DNA from: Centroberyx gerrardi | Taxonomy: Eukaryota > Chordata > Actinopteri > Beryciformes > Berycidae | Assembly: GCF_048128805.1 (NCBI RefSeq) | Contig: NC_136004.1 | Coordinates: forward strand, 20,443,284 to 20,507,283 | DNA: 64,000 nucleotides | Reading direction: 5' to 3' | Shown: positions 1 through 12,516 of the stretch, one piece after another | Layout of the letters: each line of letters starts with the position of its first letter | Numbering within the stretch: position 1 is the first letter of the stretch | Program-made: the position numbers and the translations under genes | Notes under the pieces: model-generated | The model's input: the letters and a program-made list of their open reading frames with translations, nothing else | Database searches by the model: none | What the model was told of the DNA's origin: nothing

Positions 1-724
1 AACACACTGTTTCTTCCAGCGCTTTAATTCCTGCACCAAACAATGACAACATTGTGTCTCGGAAAGGCTTTGTCAGGTCCATGCACTCCGGGTATAAACC
101 ATCCCAGAAGCGTTGCTCTAAGCATGGCCACTTGGTGGAAAACGCTCCATGATAGTTTTTCTCCAGTGGTAGCTGTTATGAATTTGGCTTCATTTCTTAG
201 GACAGGAGGGACGATGAGAGGGGAGAAAAACTAGAACTGCAAATATGTGGCACACCGTACGTGCAGCAGCGGTGATTCCCTCACAACAGTGCATCTGTGT
301 TTAGTTTTAATACTAGGGTTGAGCCTTTGATTTATCATCTGAGGTTATGGCTTGCCACAGGCCTTTTTTATTTAGGAACACAACAGCTCCCTGAAGAGTG
401 AAACACGATTGTTACTCCATCTCTATGGAACAGGTACAGACACATTTGGTATCTTGTGGGACGGGTGAGAGATGCCTGTCCCCATTCCAGGTTTCTGTCT
501 CAGGATATTTCCTGGGATGTAATTGCAGCTGCTGCTCACACACCCATACGTTTCAAATGAGCAAAAGTGACAATGCCTCTGTGTATGCATAGTTTCATTT
601 TTGTGAATGAGTTGACTCTTGCATGTTACAGTATGTAAATGATTTAAGGTTATTTATTTGTGTGTGAAGTTGATTTATTTTATGAGAGCGTGGCAGCCAC
701 CTCTCAGTCTGTTGATATATTATA

Positions 725-870
725 ACCTGGTTTCTTAAACTATGGCTCGGGACCCAAAATGGTCCATGGGCCAGTTGTTGACGGGTCCCCGCATGACAAG
801 AGTACTTGTACTGTATATCTTGATGAGCCTTGATCCCCGGCCCAGACTAATTTTTTTAATGGGAGCCTAC
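725..870 (+). repeat. hAT-like non-autonomous DNA transposon fragment
   Basis: The phrase tggtttcttaaactatgg followed by cgggacccaaaatgg resembles one end of the widespread hAT-type elements that begin 'tggttctcaaactgtgg' and carry a 'gggaccc' motif. The other end and target duplication were not found, so this is a fragment. It resembles the better preserved copy in the isotocin gene intron at 30285-30621. Confidence 0.45.
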
Positions 871-1429
871 TGTTTATTTACAGTTCGATTTTAAACATTT
901 AGCTGGCACTCTTGTCCAGAGCGACTTACAATGATTTTATAAGATTCCCTATCATAATGGAGCCACATTCTCTGTCTGTTTCTGCCTCTTCAGTCTATGG
1001 GAGTCCCCATCATCTCTGGGAAAAGCCAAGGTGGAAGGGTTGTTGTCCTCAAGGATACTTTCTGTGTAGCTTTTTTCAATTTAAAGTTTAGGAAGGATTT
1101 GCATGTGTTTATTCTGAGGTCTGGTAAATTTGTAGATAACATCCGTACACTAACTCACACAACATAACAAAGCTGCAGTGCTGAGAATCAGACGTAAACT
1201 GTTTGAACTGGCACTGACAGAGTTTGATATGTGATGCCAGCAAGAAAACAGTAACAGTCTATCTGCTTTGTGGGATTATTCACAACAGGCACCAGACCAA
1301 ACCATGTGATGAATCAGTTTGGAGTCATCATATTGGACTTGATCCAATCCCTCACTCCACCAAAAAATAGATTTTCAGTATATGACCACAATAAATACGA
1401 CCTTGGGTGATTGTATTCAATGTAAACAT

Positions 1430-1573
1430 AAAACAGGTCGGTAAAGATTGACAGGAAAGTGAGGGCAGATGACATGCAGCAAAGGGCAAGGGCTGGATTC
1501 AAACCCATGCCACCGCGATTAGGACTTCATCTTAATTGTACACACGTTACCAGTTGAGCCAGCAGGGTGCACC
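1430..1573 (-). mobile_element. tRNA-derived SINE, antisense copy
   Basis: Read on the minus strand, the head at 1573 shows an A-box-like tggctcaactggt, a B box ggtttgaatcc, and then tttgctgcatgtcatctgcc, a phrase typical of a common percomorph tRNA-derived SINE. The internal promoter spacing (about 45 bp) fits a tRNA head. The copy is diverged and no target duplication could be assigned. Confidence 0.7.
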
Positions 1574-3084
1574 CAACATTTTCCTTTTTATTATTATTGA
1601 AAGTCCTCAGCTGGCACACATCAATCCCAGAAAGCATGGTTTATCCTTGAGGGTGTATGACTGAAGAGCTTGCCATAATACGAAAGCCGGCTCAAGCTTA
1701 TTCAAGTCAAAATGACAATGAGCAATCTTGTGCAATTTTACTCCTAAAATAAAACTTTTCATCGTCATCGTCAAACTCATCAGCTGGCACACAAGAGCTT
1801 CTAAAAGGACAGTTTATCCCTAAAGAGGGTGTGACCAAAATTGTTTGACACACTTAGCAACAGTTAAATAGCAACATTATGGAGAGTTACAATTCACATG
1901 TTAATCCATCCAAACAGAGTAGATTCCTTGGAAAGACAGTGAGGACTACATCACTGCAAGTTGTTGTACAAGTGAACCATTGGCTATCGGTAATCATTAG
2001 CTACTTTAGGGACAGTTATAGCTAATCTTTACATGAGCACACGCTCCTGGCTATTCGGTACAGCACAATGGAAAAAAGCATGTAGGGTATTATTGCTGAT
2101 GATGCATAAATTAAGGAAATCGTGCTGTGCCAAAGGGCCGAACCAAAAGACATGAGCAAAACCGAATGAGAACTACTGAGGGGGAGAAATTGTTTATACC
2201 GCATCCCATTTAATTAGCTCATTTATATTCCAGCTACAGAGTGTGAGATCTAGTTTTGGGGACACTTAACGCTGTTTGTGAATTCCTGCTGTGCCAGCTC
2301 ATTGAAATGCATTTAACTGAACGGCTTCCTGCAGTTACATTCAAGTTACTGTTGTATACAGTATGCAAAGAAGTAGGGATACACAAGTTGGGTTTTCATC
2401 TCATGAATCCCAACTGTTATGAAAAGCACCATCGAGAGCATTCTGTCAATATGAATGGCCCCTTTCTCCAGTGATAGAAAACTGGAGTGGAGCTATAATA
2501 ATCCAGTTAAGCATGTGCTTGGTTCATGAGTCATATGATGATCACAGAAGATGAAAATCTTAATGTAAACCCATTAAATCGATTTACATCTTGGTGGTCA
2601 TGTAACAACATATCATGAAACTAATGTCTTATGAGGTAATTTCCTGTTGGTGACATATCTGAATAATCATGTCTGATAGATTGTTCTACTAATGCAATTA
2701 GTCAGTTCTTATCTTTTTTTGTGGTTGCTCCATGTTCACCTCTGATCCTCCTGCTGGCAATTATTCACCAGCATTCACTGCATTCACTGATATTCAATAT
2801 GTGTAAAACAAGGAATACTGTTTTTAGGTTGTTTTTTTTTTTTCTTAGGGACCTGATGGGTATGAAAAAGCAGTTTCTGTTACATAGTGACACGGTGATT
2901 CACTCTACTTCTGACTTAGTGTCAAGACATGAACTCCATCAGTACGTCAGCGGGGCAGTGGGACAGCTGTGCTATGTTTAGGCTGAGAGCAGCTGCAAGC
3001 TCATGACTTACATCATCCCACAACACTGATACATCACCTTGGTGTTTGGGTCAATGCCCTGTCACAAAGCTTTGTTAATAAAAC

Positions 3085-4070
3085 GCTGTGGCACCAAGGG
3101 GTCAGGGGGTAAGGAGGTGTACAAAATATTTGAAATACCCAACAATATATGAATATCAAGCACCTAATAAGGAGTGGGGCCTCCCTTTGCCTTCAAAAGA
3201 GTTTCAATCCCCCTTGGAATGCTGTTATACAAGTCCTGATCTGTGTGAAGTGGGATATTGGACTGTTCTTCAAGAAGGAAAGCCTCCAGTTCTTTGAGAG
3301 TTGAGGGAGTTAGTAATCTACTTCACACTCTGCGCTCCATAGGTTCCCATAAAGGTTAAGCGATGTTTACATCTGGTGATTGTGGAGGCCATTGAAGGTG
3401 TTTGACTTCATCCGGGTGTTCATGAAACCACTCTTTTAGCAGTGTGTGGGGGCATCATCATCTTGGAATATGGGAACATCATGAGGGAACAGTGTTTGCA
3501 CCACAGGGTGCGCCTGGTTCTGTAAAACGGCCTCATATCCACGGCCATTATGCGACCATGAAGAGCAATCATTGAACCTAATGACTCCTAAGAAATGGCT
3601 GCCGATACTATTACAGATTCTCTACCATCATTAAGGGTTGGTATTAGACGTAACGACTCAACAGGCCATATTACTTTTTTCCATTGCTCAGGGGTCCAAG
3701 TTTGTGCTCCTTTATGCGTTGGCCTTGGACGCAAGCGGTTTCCATAAATACCAGCTTTGTGAAGCTCATGATGTACAGTTTTGACACTGAGACTGTCACA
3801 GAGGTGTTTATTCAACTTTTTGGTAATTTTTCAGACTGTAGTTTTGTGGTATTTAGAAACAATCTTGCTAAGTGCCTGTTTATCCTTGTTGGTGAGCTAA
3901 TGCTAAATTAAATATTTTTGCAGTCTTTGGGACCAATGCACAGCTGACTGGCTGCAGGTTGGGTGCCAACTATTTAGCCTCTTTGGAACTTGTTAGTTGC
4001 CTCATGTTGCTTTGAAAACTCACATATGAAAGTGGCGAATGTCAGATCCTTTTTAAAGCTGACACATACT
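3085..4070 (-). mobile_element. Decayed Tc1-type DNA transposon (transposase on minus strand)
   Basis: Minus-strand translation gives Tc1 transposase pieces in the right order: SVKTVHHELHKAGI (DNA-binding domain region), WTPEQWKKVIWPVES (the family's WTxEQWKKVxWSDES, which holds the first catalytic Asp, here replaced by V), then FQDDDAPTHC (the family's FQDDNAPxH with the second Asp), and a degraded stretch matching the 'LNIIEPLWS' region. Frames are interrupted in several places, so it cannot be active. Ends are approximate because terminal inverted repeats were not resolved. It lies in gene-free DNA left of mrps27. Confidence 0.8.
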
Positions 4071-4209
4071 AATAATTGGCATTCAACTTGTTATGATTCG
4101 CCTGTGTAGCTGCCTTTGTAATTGTCATTTTGGTACTTCAAAGTTATGGTTCTTTTTCCATATGGCGTTTGTTTATTTTGTCCACCTCCTGTACATTTTA
4201 GAAGAAAAT

Positions 4210-4510
4210 GTTGTTGCTAAGAAGTATTGGCTCTCATCTCTCTTATTGATCATTCTGTCAGGAAGGACTGGGAAGTGTTAGGGCTTTTAATCTCAGTGTC
4301 ATAACTTTAGACTATGTTATGTGTCTTTATGTGTTGGCCTTGGACACAAGCGGTCTCCATAAACACCAGCTTTGTGAAGCTCATGATGTACAGTTTTGAC
4401 ATTGTGACTGAGACTGCCACAGAGGTGTTTATTCAGTTTAGTGGTAATTAGAAGAAGTATTTCTAGGAAGGACTGGGAAGTGTTGGGGCTTTTAATCTCA
4501 ATCTCAAAGA
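4210..4510. repeat. Local duplication including part of the Tc1 element
   Basis: The segment at about 4325-4445 repeats the transposon segment at about 3710-3830 (ggccttggac, caccagctttgtgaagctc, catgatgtacagttttgac) with about 10 percent change. The phrase aggaaggactgggaagtgtt occurs at about 4260 and again at about 4465, both followed by ggcttttaatctca. This indicates a duplication that copied transposon and flank together, after the element had inserted. Confidence 0.65.
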
Positions 4511-4576
4511 CTCTGCCCTGTCAAGGACACAGTCCTCTAGAATCAGAAGGAAGATTTATTGTAGAAGGGAACTGGT

Positions 4577-4910
4577 GTTCTAGAAGGGAACTGGCGTTCT
4601 AGAAGGGAACTGGTGTTCCAGAGGGGAACTGGTGTTCTAGAAGGGAACTGGTGTTCTAGAAGGGAACTGGTGTTCTAGAAGGGAACTGGCGTTCTAGAAG
4701 GGAACTGGTGTTCCAGAGGGGAACTGGTGTTCTAGATGGTAACTGGTATTCTAAAAGGGAACTGATGTTCTAGAAGGGAACTGGCGTTCTAGAAGGGAAC
4801 TGGTGTTCCAGAGGGGAACTGGTGTTCTAGAAGGGAACTGGTGTTCTAGAAGGGAACTGGCGTTCTAGAAGGGAACTGGTATTCTAGAAGGGAACTGGTG
4901 TTCTAGAAGG
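4577..4910 (+). repeat. 19-bp minisatellite, about 18 units
   Basis: The unit is gttctagaagggaactggt, repeated in an unbroken 19-bp register about 18 times, the last copy partial. Thirteen units keep the palindrome TTCTAGAA. A variant unit (gttccagaggggaactggt) recurs as units 3, 8 and 13, and a unit ending in ggc recurs as units 1, 6 and 11, so a five-unit (95-bp) higher-order period is superimposed. It is non-coding. Confidence 0.92.
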
Positions 4911-4918
4911 TTCAGAGG

Positions 4919-7900
4919 AAAACTACTCACAGGCAGATTGGAAATTGTGTCTGACAACTCAGAACATCTCCCAATTAATCTTTGTCAGCTCAATTGTTTT
5001 TTGAATATTTTATAAAATAATTTAGAGCTATGTTGAAGCAAATGCTTTTTTATAGAAAAGCTTTGGAAGTTTTTGAGTTAGAAAATGTCTGAGACATTTT
5101 AAATGCTTGAAAAGGCTATATACCTCAGTTGATAATGAGAAAATAATTGGCAAATGAATCAGAGAAGAAATCTCATTTCTAATTATGTCTGCACGTCTGA
5201 CAAATTTATTAATGTTTAATACATGAGCAATATGCCTGTGTCAGAACACATAAAAGCCATGCGTATCCTCAAAGCTAATGGACAGATAAATTAGACATTA
5301 TTTGTTTTCACTTATCTCTGTGCAGACTTTAAAATGTTAAATATGTAGCAGCTGTCCTTGATGAATAATGAAAGATATTGGCGCTGTGGCCGGTCATGAG
5401 CAACACAACCAGCAGCATCTTATCCTGTAATCTGTTTCGTAGAACGTACATCACACCTATAAATCAAAACATGAAGAGACGAGATCCTGTTGACTTAAGT
5501 TAAAACAGCAGAGGAAACATATCACGAAGGTTGGATTTACATGAAAGCAGAATATCAGACTTTTATCCCGTAGGCGTAGAGCTAATCTTTTCACGGCTCT
5601 TTTAACAAGGAAAAAATCAACCAACAGCAAAATTAGTTAATTAAGCATTTTAGTAGAACATACTGTTCAGAGAGGACAGTATGTGCTGTAGCTAATGATT
5701 TGATGAGGATATGCTGAATTATAAATTCTTCTCTAACCAACCAAAATGTCTTTGACTAAGCATATTCTACAAACAAGGTTTCCCGGCACAGAATGACTGG
5801 TTTGTACACTAGCAGGCGGTTGGTATCCAGGCTTACGTCAGATAAAGTCTAATGCATCTCTCTTCTCTTGCTGGGTTTGTAATATTTACATATCTCAAAT
5901 AAACCGTGACACAGTTGATTACCACTGACCGTGGGCTTTCCTGCAAATGCCCCTCTCCTTTCCCCTTTCCCTAAACACACACAGGTCTTTTAAAACACCT
6001 AAAAGGGTCTCAACATCAAATAACCAGTGATGTGGATGCCCAACTTCCTGACTTTTCCCAGACATCTCACCTGATTGACCTCACAGGCTGTTAACACACC
6101 TGTCTGACACTTGGTCAAACACCCGAAATGCCTGCCTGGGTAAAACCTTCTAAAACCCCGTCTGACGAAAGCAACAAAAGTAAATATTCTTGTTACGTTT
6201 GAATCAATGATTTTAAATTGTGCTTGCGTGGGTGAAACATGCTGACAGGATGAAAAGAGAGAGGAGAGAGAGGTGGCAGATAATGATTAACGACCCATTT
6301 TTAATGCTGATGAGAGGTATTGTGATATTCATTGTCTAAAATATCTATGTAAACCATTTACACTGAGATTAAATCTTTATTGTAGGTGGATAAACATCCA
6401 CACAAAATGGCCTGAGTCAATGCAACCTGTGGAGTGAAGCAGGTTAAAGTAGAAACTGTATATTGCTAGGAGACAGCTGAGATAGTGTCAATTTTGTTTG
6501 CCGTAATTACACATTAGAAATACATTTGTAGCATTATATTGAGGTTCATTCGACCACTTAAGTGACATTAATGCAGGAAGAGGTGTAGTTGAACTGAATA
6601 ACAATGGGATTGATTAGCAGATGGCACCTAAACACATTTACCTAACATCTAAACTAGTTAACAAGGGGGTGCAGTTAAAACATACCCTCAAATTACACTC
6701 GTAATTTGTTACACTACTCATTTCTGTTCTTTTAAAGCTGGGATAATTCAATGATCTCTGCTGTGAATGATCAGATAACGACACTGCTGATGACCAGCGT
6801 TCCTGTCATCCTTTTGCTCAATGAAAACAAAGTAGGGGGAATTCTATACTTTTTTTTTTTTTACAATTTCTCATTCAGACAGAGGACAATGACTTAAGAA
6901 AATGAATTGGGGATATAGGGATAGTAGTAGTGGGATGCCGTTTTTGGATAATTGGATGATATCTGTAATCTGAGGGAGTGATAACAAGCAGCACCTCCTT
7001 ATGATATTTAGAGGGGTTGAACATGAATAATGACTTATTGTTTTTATTAATAACTAACACTTTTATCAAAATTGAAACACTCGTTACATTAGTCGTTTCT
7101 GGGCAAAGTGAAATTCAACAGTATTTCACTTCGATGGCAGAATCTTGAATCAAACTAAAATCTAAAATTGAAACACATCAGCAAACATTATGACTGTGAG
7201 CAAAGAGAGAAGCAGGCAGCAAGGAGCCGCAGGATTACAATGGGTCTTGTTTGTGTCTTTAAGTATTTTGTGCCTTATATTCATCCTGGGCTGCATACCA
7301 GGCCGTTTCCCAAGATCATGCCATGAATACTGAATAGCTGCCACATAATGTGGAATGAACACATTATGTGCACCACAACAGCATTTTTTCCTCCAGAGAT
7401 CTATTATCTTATCTCTCTACATAGTAGAGCCTAAACATTGGAGGCTTACTCTGCGATTTGCCAGTGAACGTGAGCTGTTTTCTGATGCATGTTCCATGTT
7501 GTCCGTTGCTGCCGTTAGCTGATGCTGCACTTTTATGTCAACATTTTATAGAGAGGGGCGATAACTTTCAAAACAACACTGCAGTTGTCTATGCCTACCG
7601 TTATCAGGATCTACTGCGTGATTCTACTTTCCTTTGTGGTGAACAGAAGGGTTTCTGTTCATAAATGCATTCCTTTCCATGCAAAGATCTCGGTTTTCTC
7701 TAGATTGGCTATCAGCACTCCTACAGTGTGATTGTGCAATACCCCTTTCATTCCCCTGTGAGAAAACTCTCCAAGATGCTTTTGACACACACACGCGCAC
7801 ACACGCACGACTGCAGGGAGAGAGGAAAAGGAGTGGGAGGATGTGATGCTAAGATTCTTTCCCTAGTTTTTCCCTCATTTTGCTTACATGAGGTCACTTA

Positions 7901-8000
7901 ACCATCAGGCTTAACAATCGATGTGTGCATAAGCTCCAGTAACAATATCATCCCTCAGTCCACAACAGGAAAAATAGATGCGAGACAGAATTTCTGATAA
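4919..8000. other. Gene-free interval downstream of mrps27
   Basis: No coding exon or clear transposon was recognised. The DNA is mostly unique-looking and AT-rich, with a poly-T run near 6850 and a short imperfect CA run near 7785-7808. Because it is so poor in repeats compared with its flanks it could hold regulatory sequence, but nothing in the bases proves this. Confidence 0.5.
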
Positions 8001-8020
8001 GAATGAAATTCCAAATCAAA

Positions 8021-8026
8021 TTTATT
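8021..8026 (-). terminator. Polyadenylation signal of mrps27
   Basis: AATAAA on the minus strand about 230 bp downstream of the mrps27 stop codon, a normal distance for a short 3' untranslated region. Confidence 0.7.
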
Positions 8027-8255
8027 TTGACAACAAAATATTCTGCCCGAAGTAATCGAGAGAAAAATGACAACAGGGCATCAATTATCACAGAAGCACA
8101 CAAGAAATGATATATACAAAAGTAACAAAAGTTGTGACATGAGCAGGATTGAAGAGAAGACGTAAAATTTTGACAATTTAAACCATTTAGAGATAAAACG
8201 TAACCTGCTATTATCTCCTACATACATACTCAATGGGCAATCAGTTCATTGATCT

Positions 8256-11200
8256 CTATGCCTGCTGAGCTGCAGCCTTGGCAGCTAAGCGCTGCTGTTT
8301 CTCCTGCTCGGCCCTCTCTCTCATCTCCTTCTCCCTCTGGATCAGCTGCCTGTTCTCGGCCTCCCAGTCCCGCACCTTGCTCTGGTACTGCTGCAGGTCG
8401 GGTTCCTCCGCAGCAGCCAGGCCCTGCTGGGCCAGAGCCGATACTAATGCCTGGAAGGAAGCAGCGTCCACTTTCCCGTGAGACTCCAGCTGGCTGCTCA
8501 GCTCCTGGGAGAGGAAAAAAACAAGTTGAAAATGCCTAACAGTGACATCATTATTTGGGTGCAAACATCATTAAAATCCATTGAAACCATTGAACCCCAT
8601 TCAAGCCATCATCATTCAAAGTGATGTCCAATTACTCTATGAGTCACAATCCCAAACAAAATAGGGATCGGATGTGCAGATCAGAGGATTCCCGTTTCAT
8701 CTGGCGGGAGTTGGTTGGTGTTGTTATGAAAAAGCACAACTGTTGGACCATCTCTATTGCTTCCAAGAGTTTAGCTGTTGAACTGAGTCTGACTGTTACA
8801 CAACATATTACAATTACATAAAAATCAAATTCAAGTGCTTGCAAGATAGTTTCTATACCGCTACAAGCGGTCAAAGACTTCCCACTGGACATAGCTCAGC
8901 TGGCACAGACCCAAAACTTTACAGCATCACTTGAGTTTAGGTTTAAAAAGTAAGATAAATTCAATATCTAAATTTGTGCATTTTCATAGCAAAAAATGAC
9001 GAGCATTCAGTGTTTCTACCCAGAATGTTATGCTTGTCAGGTGGAAAAGCCTATGAAACAGCATTTAGACCATCATGTGATGCTTAAAGTCTCACTGAAA
9101 CTCATACTAATAATGAAATTGTCACAGTAGGTTATGGCAGTGGAAAAATCTGGGATAGACAGATAGGTACTTCCTTTAAATGAAGGATTCATTTACAAAA
9201 AAACTTTACTGAACATTTAATGAATAAATAAAAGGTGCAAAGAAAAGTACAGTAGTTTTACAGACTGTTTTTATGTAGCTGTGGTCGGGGAGGAACCTCC
9301 ATCAGATCAGAAGTGGGTGACTGGCCGATATCCGATATTTAATGAAAGTCCAGTATTGGGCTGATATATCAGCAAAACAATATATCGGTCTAATGATAAC
9401 ACCATGCTGGTAGTGGGGTGAGAGGAAACACTGTTCACCATTATGTTTATTGGAATAGGCTGACAAGGAAAACGGGTCTAAATTTAGTGACTGCCAAAAA
9501 CAAAGGCACCTCTGCTGTAAGCACCAGGCACCCACCTTGAACCTGCTGGCATAGTGAGGCAGCTTAGCCTGCTCCGCCTGGTCTTCTTCATCTACCGTGT
9601 CTCCGTCCTTCCTGTCCTCCTCTCCTGCCGACTCCTCTCCTCCAGAGGAGTCAGAGTCGGAGGCAGAGGAGAGATCCTGCAGCAAACCATTCAGGTAGTC
9701 CAGCTACAAGAGAAAAACACAGAAAAGAAAGAAAAGAGTAGGCAAAAAAGTCTCAAGTATGTAGAAACCTGGGTGTCAGATCACTTCTAAATCATTCAGT
9801 TTGCAATATCACCTGAAAGCACAGTTCAACTAATTCTGAAAGAGCTTTTATTTATAGACTGGATATGCAATAATTTTATAGCAAAATATTTTCCACTTTT
9901 GAAGAGAATCCATTCCCCGAATTGAATGCATGCATGCGAATTACGGTATTGTATCGAGTGTACAGACAGAGAAAGGCAAACGAGTGATAAAACAGAAACA
10001 GGACACCTTACTGGACAACTGTGACCCGGGGCAGCAGTCACCAGCACTTTCACTTGAGTTTTAATATTTCCTCTCTGTCCTACGGTGTTATCTGCTCTGT
10101 CTACATTATTGCTGTGCTGCTGCCTGACAGACAGTTTAGTTTCCATTGCGGTGATTCTCACAGACATCCACAGCGCTCCAGGCTCCTCGAAAATCTCATT
10201 AGATGGTGGACAAAGCTGAACTATTGAACTGGACAGCACAGACCGGATTAGAGGCGCTACACCCAGCTGTGCGTACGTGCATATATGTAAAAATAACACC
10301 GATATGACAGCATGTGTGGTCCATCTCAACGGATGAACACTCGGTCTGTGTCATGCACCCCACCTGGAAAGTAACAACAGTCCGCCTCTACTCTGTGTGT
10401 GTGTGTGTAATGTTGTGTATTGTTAATTTTATTACTTTGTCTGTTTCTGACTCCGAGCCATGCACAGCCCCTAGTCTATGCTAGAGTCTCATTAAATGCA
10501 GAATCCCAATTGAGAGAAATTTCAATTCAGATTAAGCTTGATCTATGACAGTGACAACAGCGGGGGAAAGGTGGTCAATACCTTATCAAATCAAACTCCC
10601 TAAAGAAGACTTGGAAGCGGTTGTTTGTAAGCTGACTCTAAATAAATGCTTGTATGATTTTGACAACATCCATGTCTCTGCAAGCAAGATCCTTCTGGTT
10701 GGAACCGACCACACATACACACACACACACACGTAAAAAGGAAATATTGCCCGTGGCTGTGAAGACTCCTTTGAATTTGTGTGTCCTTACTGTGTCTTTG
10801 GACAGCTTGACGTCTCCAGGAGCAGCAGCCACTCTCTCCATGACGGCCAGGGCTCGGCCCAGATATCCATGGGACCAGATAAGAGGCATCCCTCTGAACA
10901 CGGCATGTATGCCCTTCAACATCTCCACCTTGCCTGGACAGGGAAGGAGGGAAAGAGGAAGGGGGGGAGGGGGGCAGCACAATGGCTGACTTTAGTCGAA
11001 TCAACCACAGTGCAAAATACAAGGCTGTAGAGAGAGGAAGGTCAGATACACACCTAAGAGAGCATTGCCAAGAAGCTGAGCAGTGAGGCCAACAGTGTTG
11101 TCTTGCTTAAGTCCAGCGATCAGCAGTGACGCTCCCAGCATCCTCTCCTCTGCCACCTGGACACAGTGAGGCACAGTTACAACTATTTTCTTTGGAAGCT

Positions 11201-12448
11201 GTGCATCTTGTAGATCCTTCTTACTGCTGTGCAGGCACACAATATATGAAAAGCGTCATTCCAAAATGAGATGGCCATCATTTGGAAACAAAACAAAAAC
11301 AAAACTGACATACATTTACAAAATAGTTGTTAGCATGAAAGCAAAGGACATGATGGGTTACCTATTTGTAACCCCGTGCAGCTGAAGTATTATTTTGGAT
11401 TCATAGCATCATAAAATAACAAGATGTTGTTCCAATAGAAACCTTGAATGCTGTGTCACTTACAGTGAGTTGTGGTTTGGTGGCCAGGTAATTGCCCAGA
11501 GTGTACAAAGACAGGATCTGTGTGGAGGGCAGGTCAAAGGCCTCCTGGAGCATAACCTCTTCAACTACAGAGTACGCACCTGACAATGATTAAAACAAAA
11601 CAAAAACAAAACCATACCAATCACTTAAACATAATATTTTGTATTTTTCTATCCATTCCTTCTTTTTATTCCTTTTTGCAAAGCAAACTCTTCTTTTAGA
11701 TAAGTGTTATTATAAATTAAGTTTATAAATAATAATAATATAGTACTGTGGTTGGTACAATTTCAGTGACCTCTTCACTTTAGTATCATAAGGCATTTCT
11801 ACTTGATTAGAAGTATTACAATTGAGAGACAGGAAAGATGAGAGAGTAAAAGATGACATGTGACAGGTCATGAGCCAGATTTTAATCAAAAAGGTTACAG
11901 CATGCTTTAGCTCACTGAGCTTGGGCATCCGGGTTTAACTCCTTTTGGGAAGTGTAACAATCATAACACATCAGATCCAAGTCATGATACTAGAATTAGC
12001 AATATGAAACAAAACTGAATTAATCACTTTGCAAAATGTAATCAAAACTTCATACTTGTCACAACTGAATATATTCTATTAGCAACTTTGTGCCGTCACT
12101 TAAAAATAATGTATTAGTTTACTGTCCAAAATGATTACGGCAACAGAAATCACATTTCCTATTACCTCGGTCTTTCACAAACAAGGAATGAAATTAAATT
12201 AAATCAGATTTTAATGATTTGACAGTGTAACAGGAGGCCACGCCCAGCGATACTTGGAGTCAACAGAGTGTGTTTAGAAATGTGTGTGGGCTTTATTGAA
12301 TTTCAATGAGTATGCTGCTTATTTTTTTCTAAATCTTTGAATGGAAACATGTTTGAAAATGCCTCACCTTTGAAGTCTTCATTCTTAATGTAAGAGTCTA
12401 TGAGCAGGTTGAAGGTGAAGTCATCGGGGAACATTCCATACTGAACCT

Positions 12449-12516
<68 letters not shown>

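Larger units (their letters stand above)
1..3084. other. Gene-free stretch with degraded repeats
   Basis: No reading frame here has splice context or a recognisable family, and the longest open frames (under 90 codons) look random. What can be seen is a hAT-like fragment near 725-870, a short antisense SINE tail near 890-945 (the phrase gagcgacttacaat is typical of fish tRNA-SINE 3' ends), an antisense tRNA-derived SINE at 1430-1573, and two diverged copies of a short segment around 1607-1660 and 1779-1830, both starting tcagctggcacaca. The remainder is AT-rich unique-looking DNA. Confidence 0.6.

Noticed and set aside
4577-4910. CRISPR-like regular array
   Set aside because: Contiguous 19-bp units without spacers in a vertebrate genome; it is a minisatellite.
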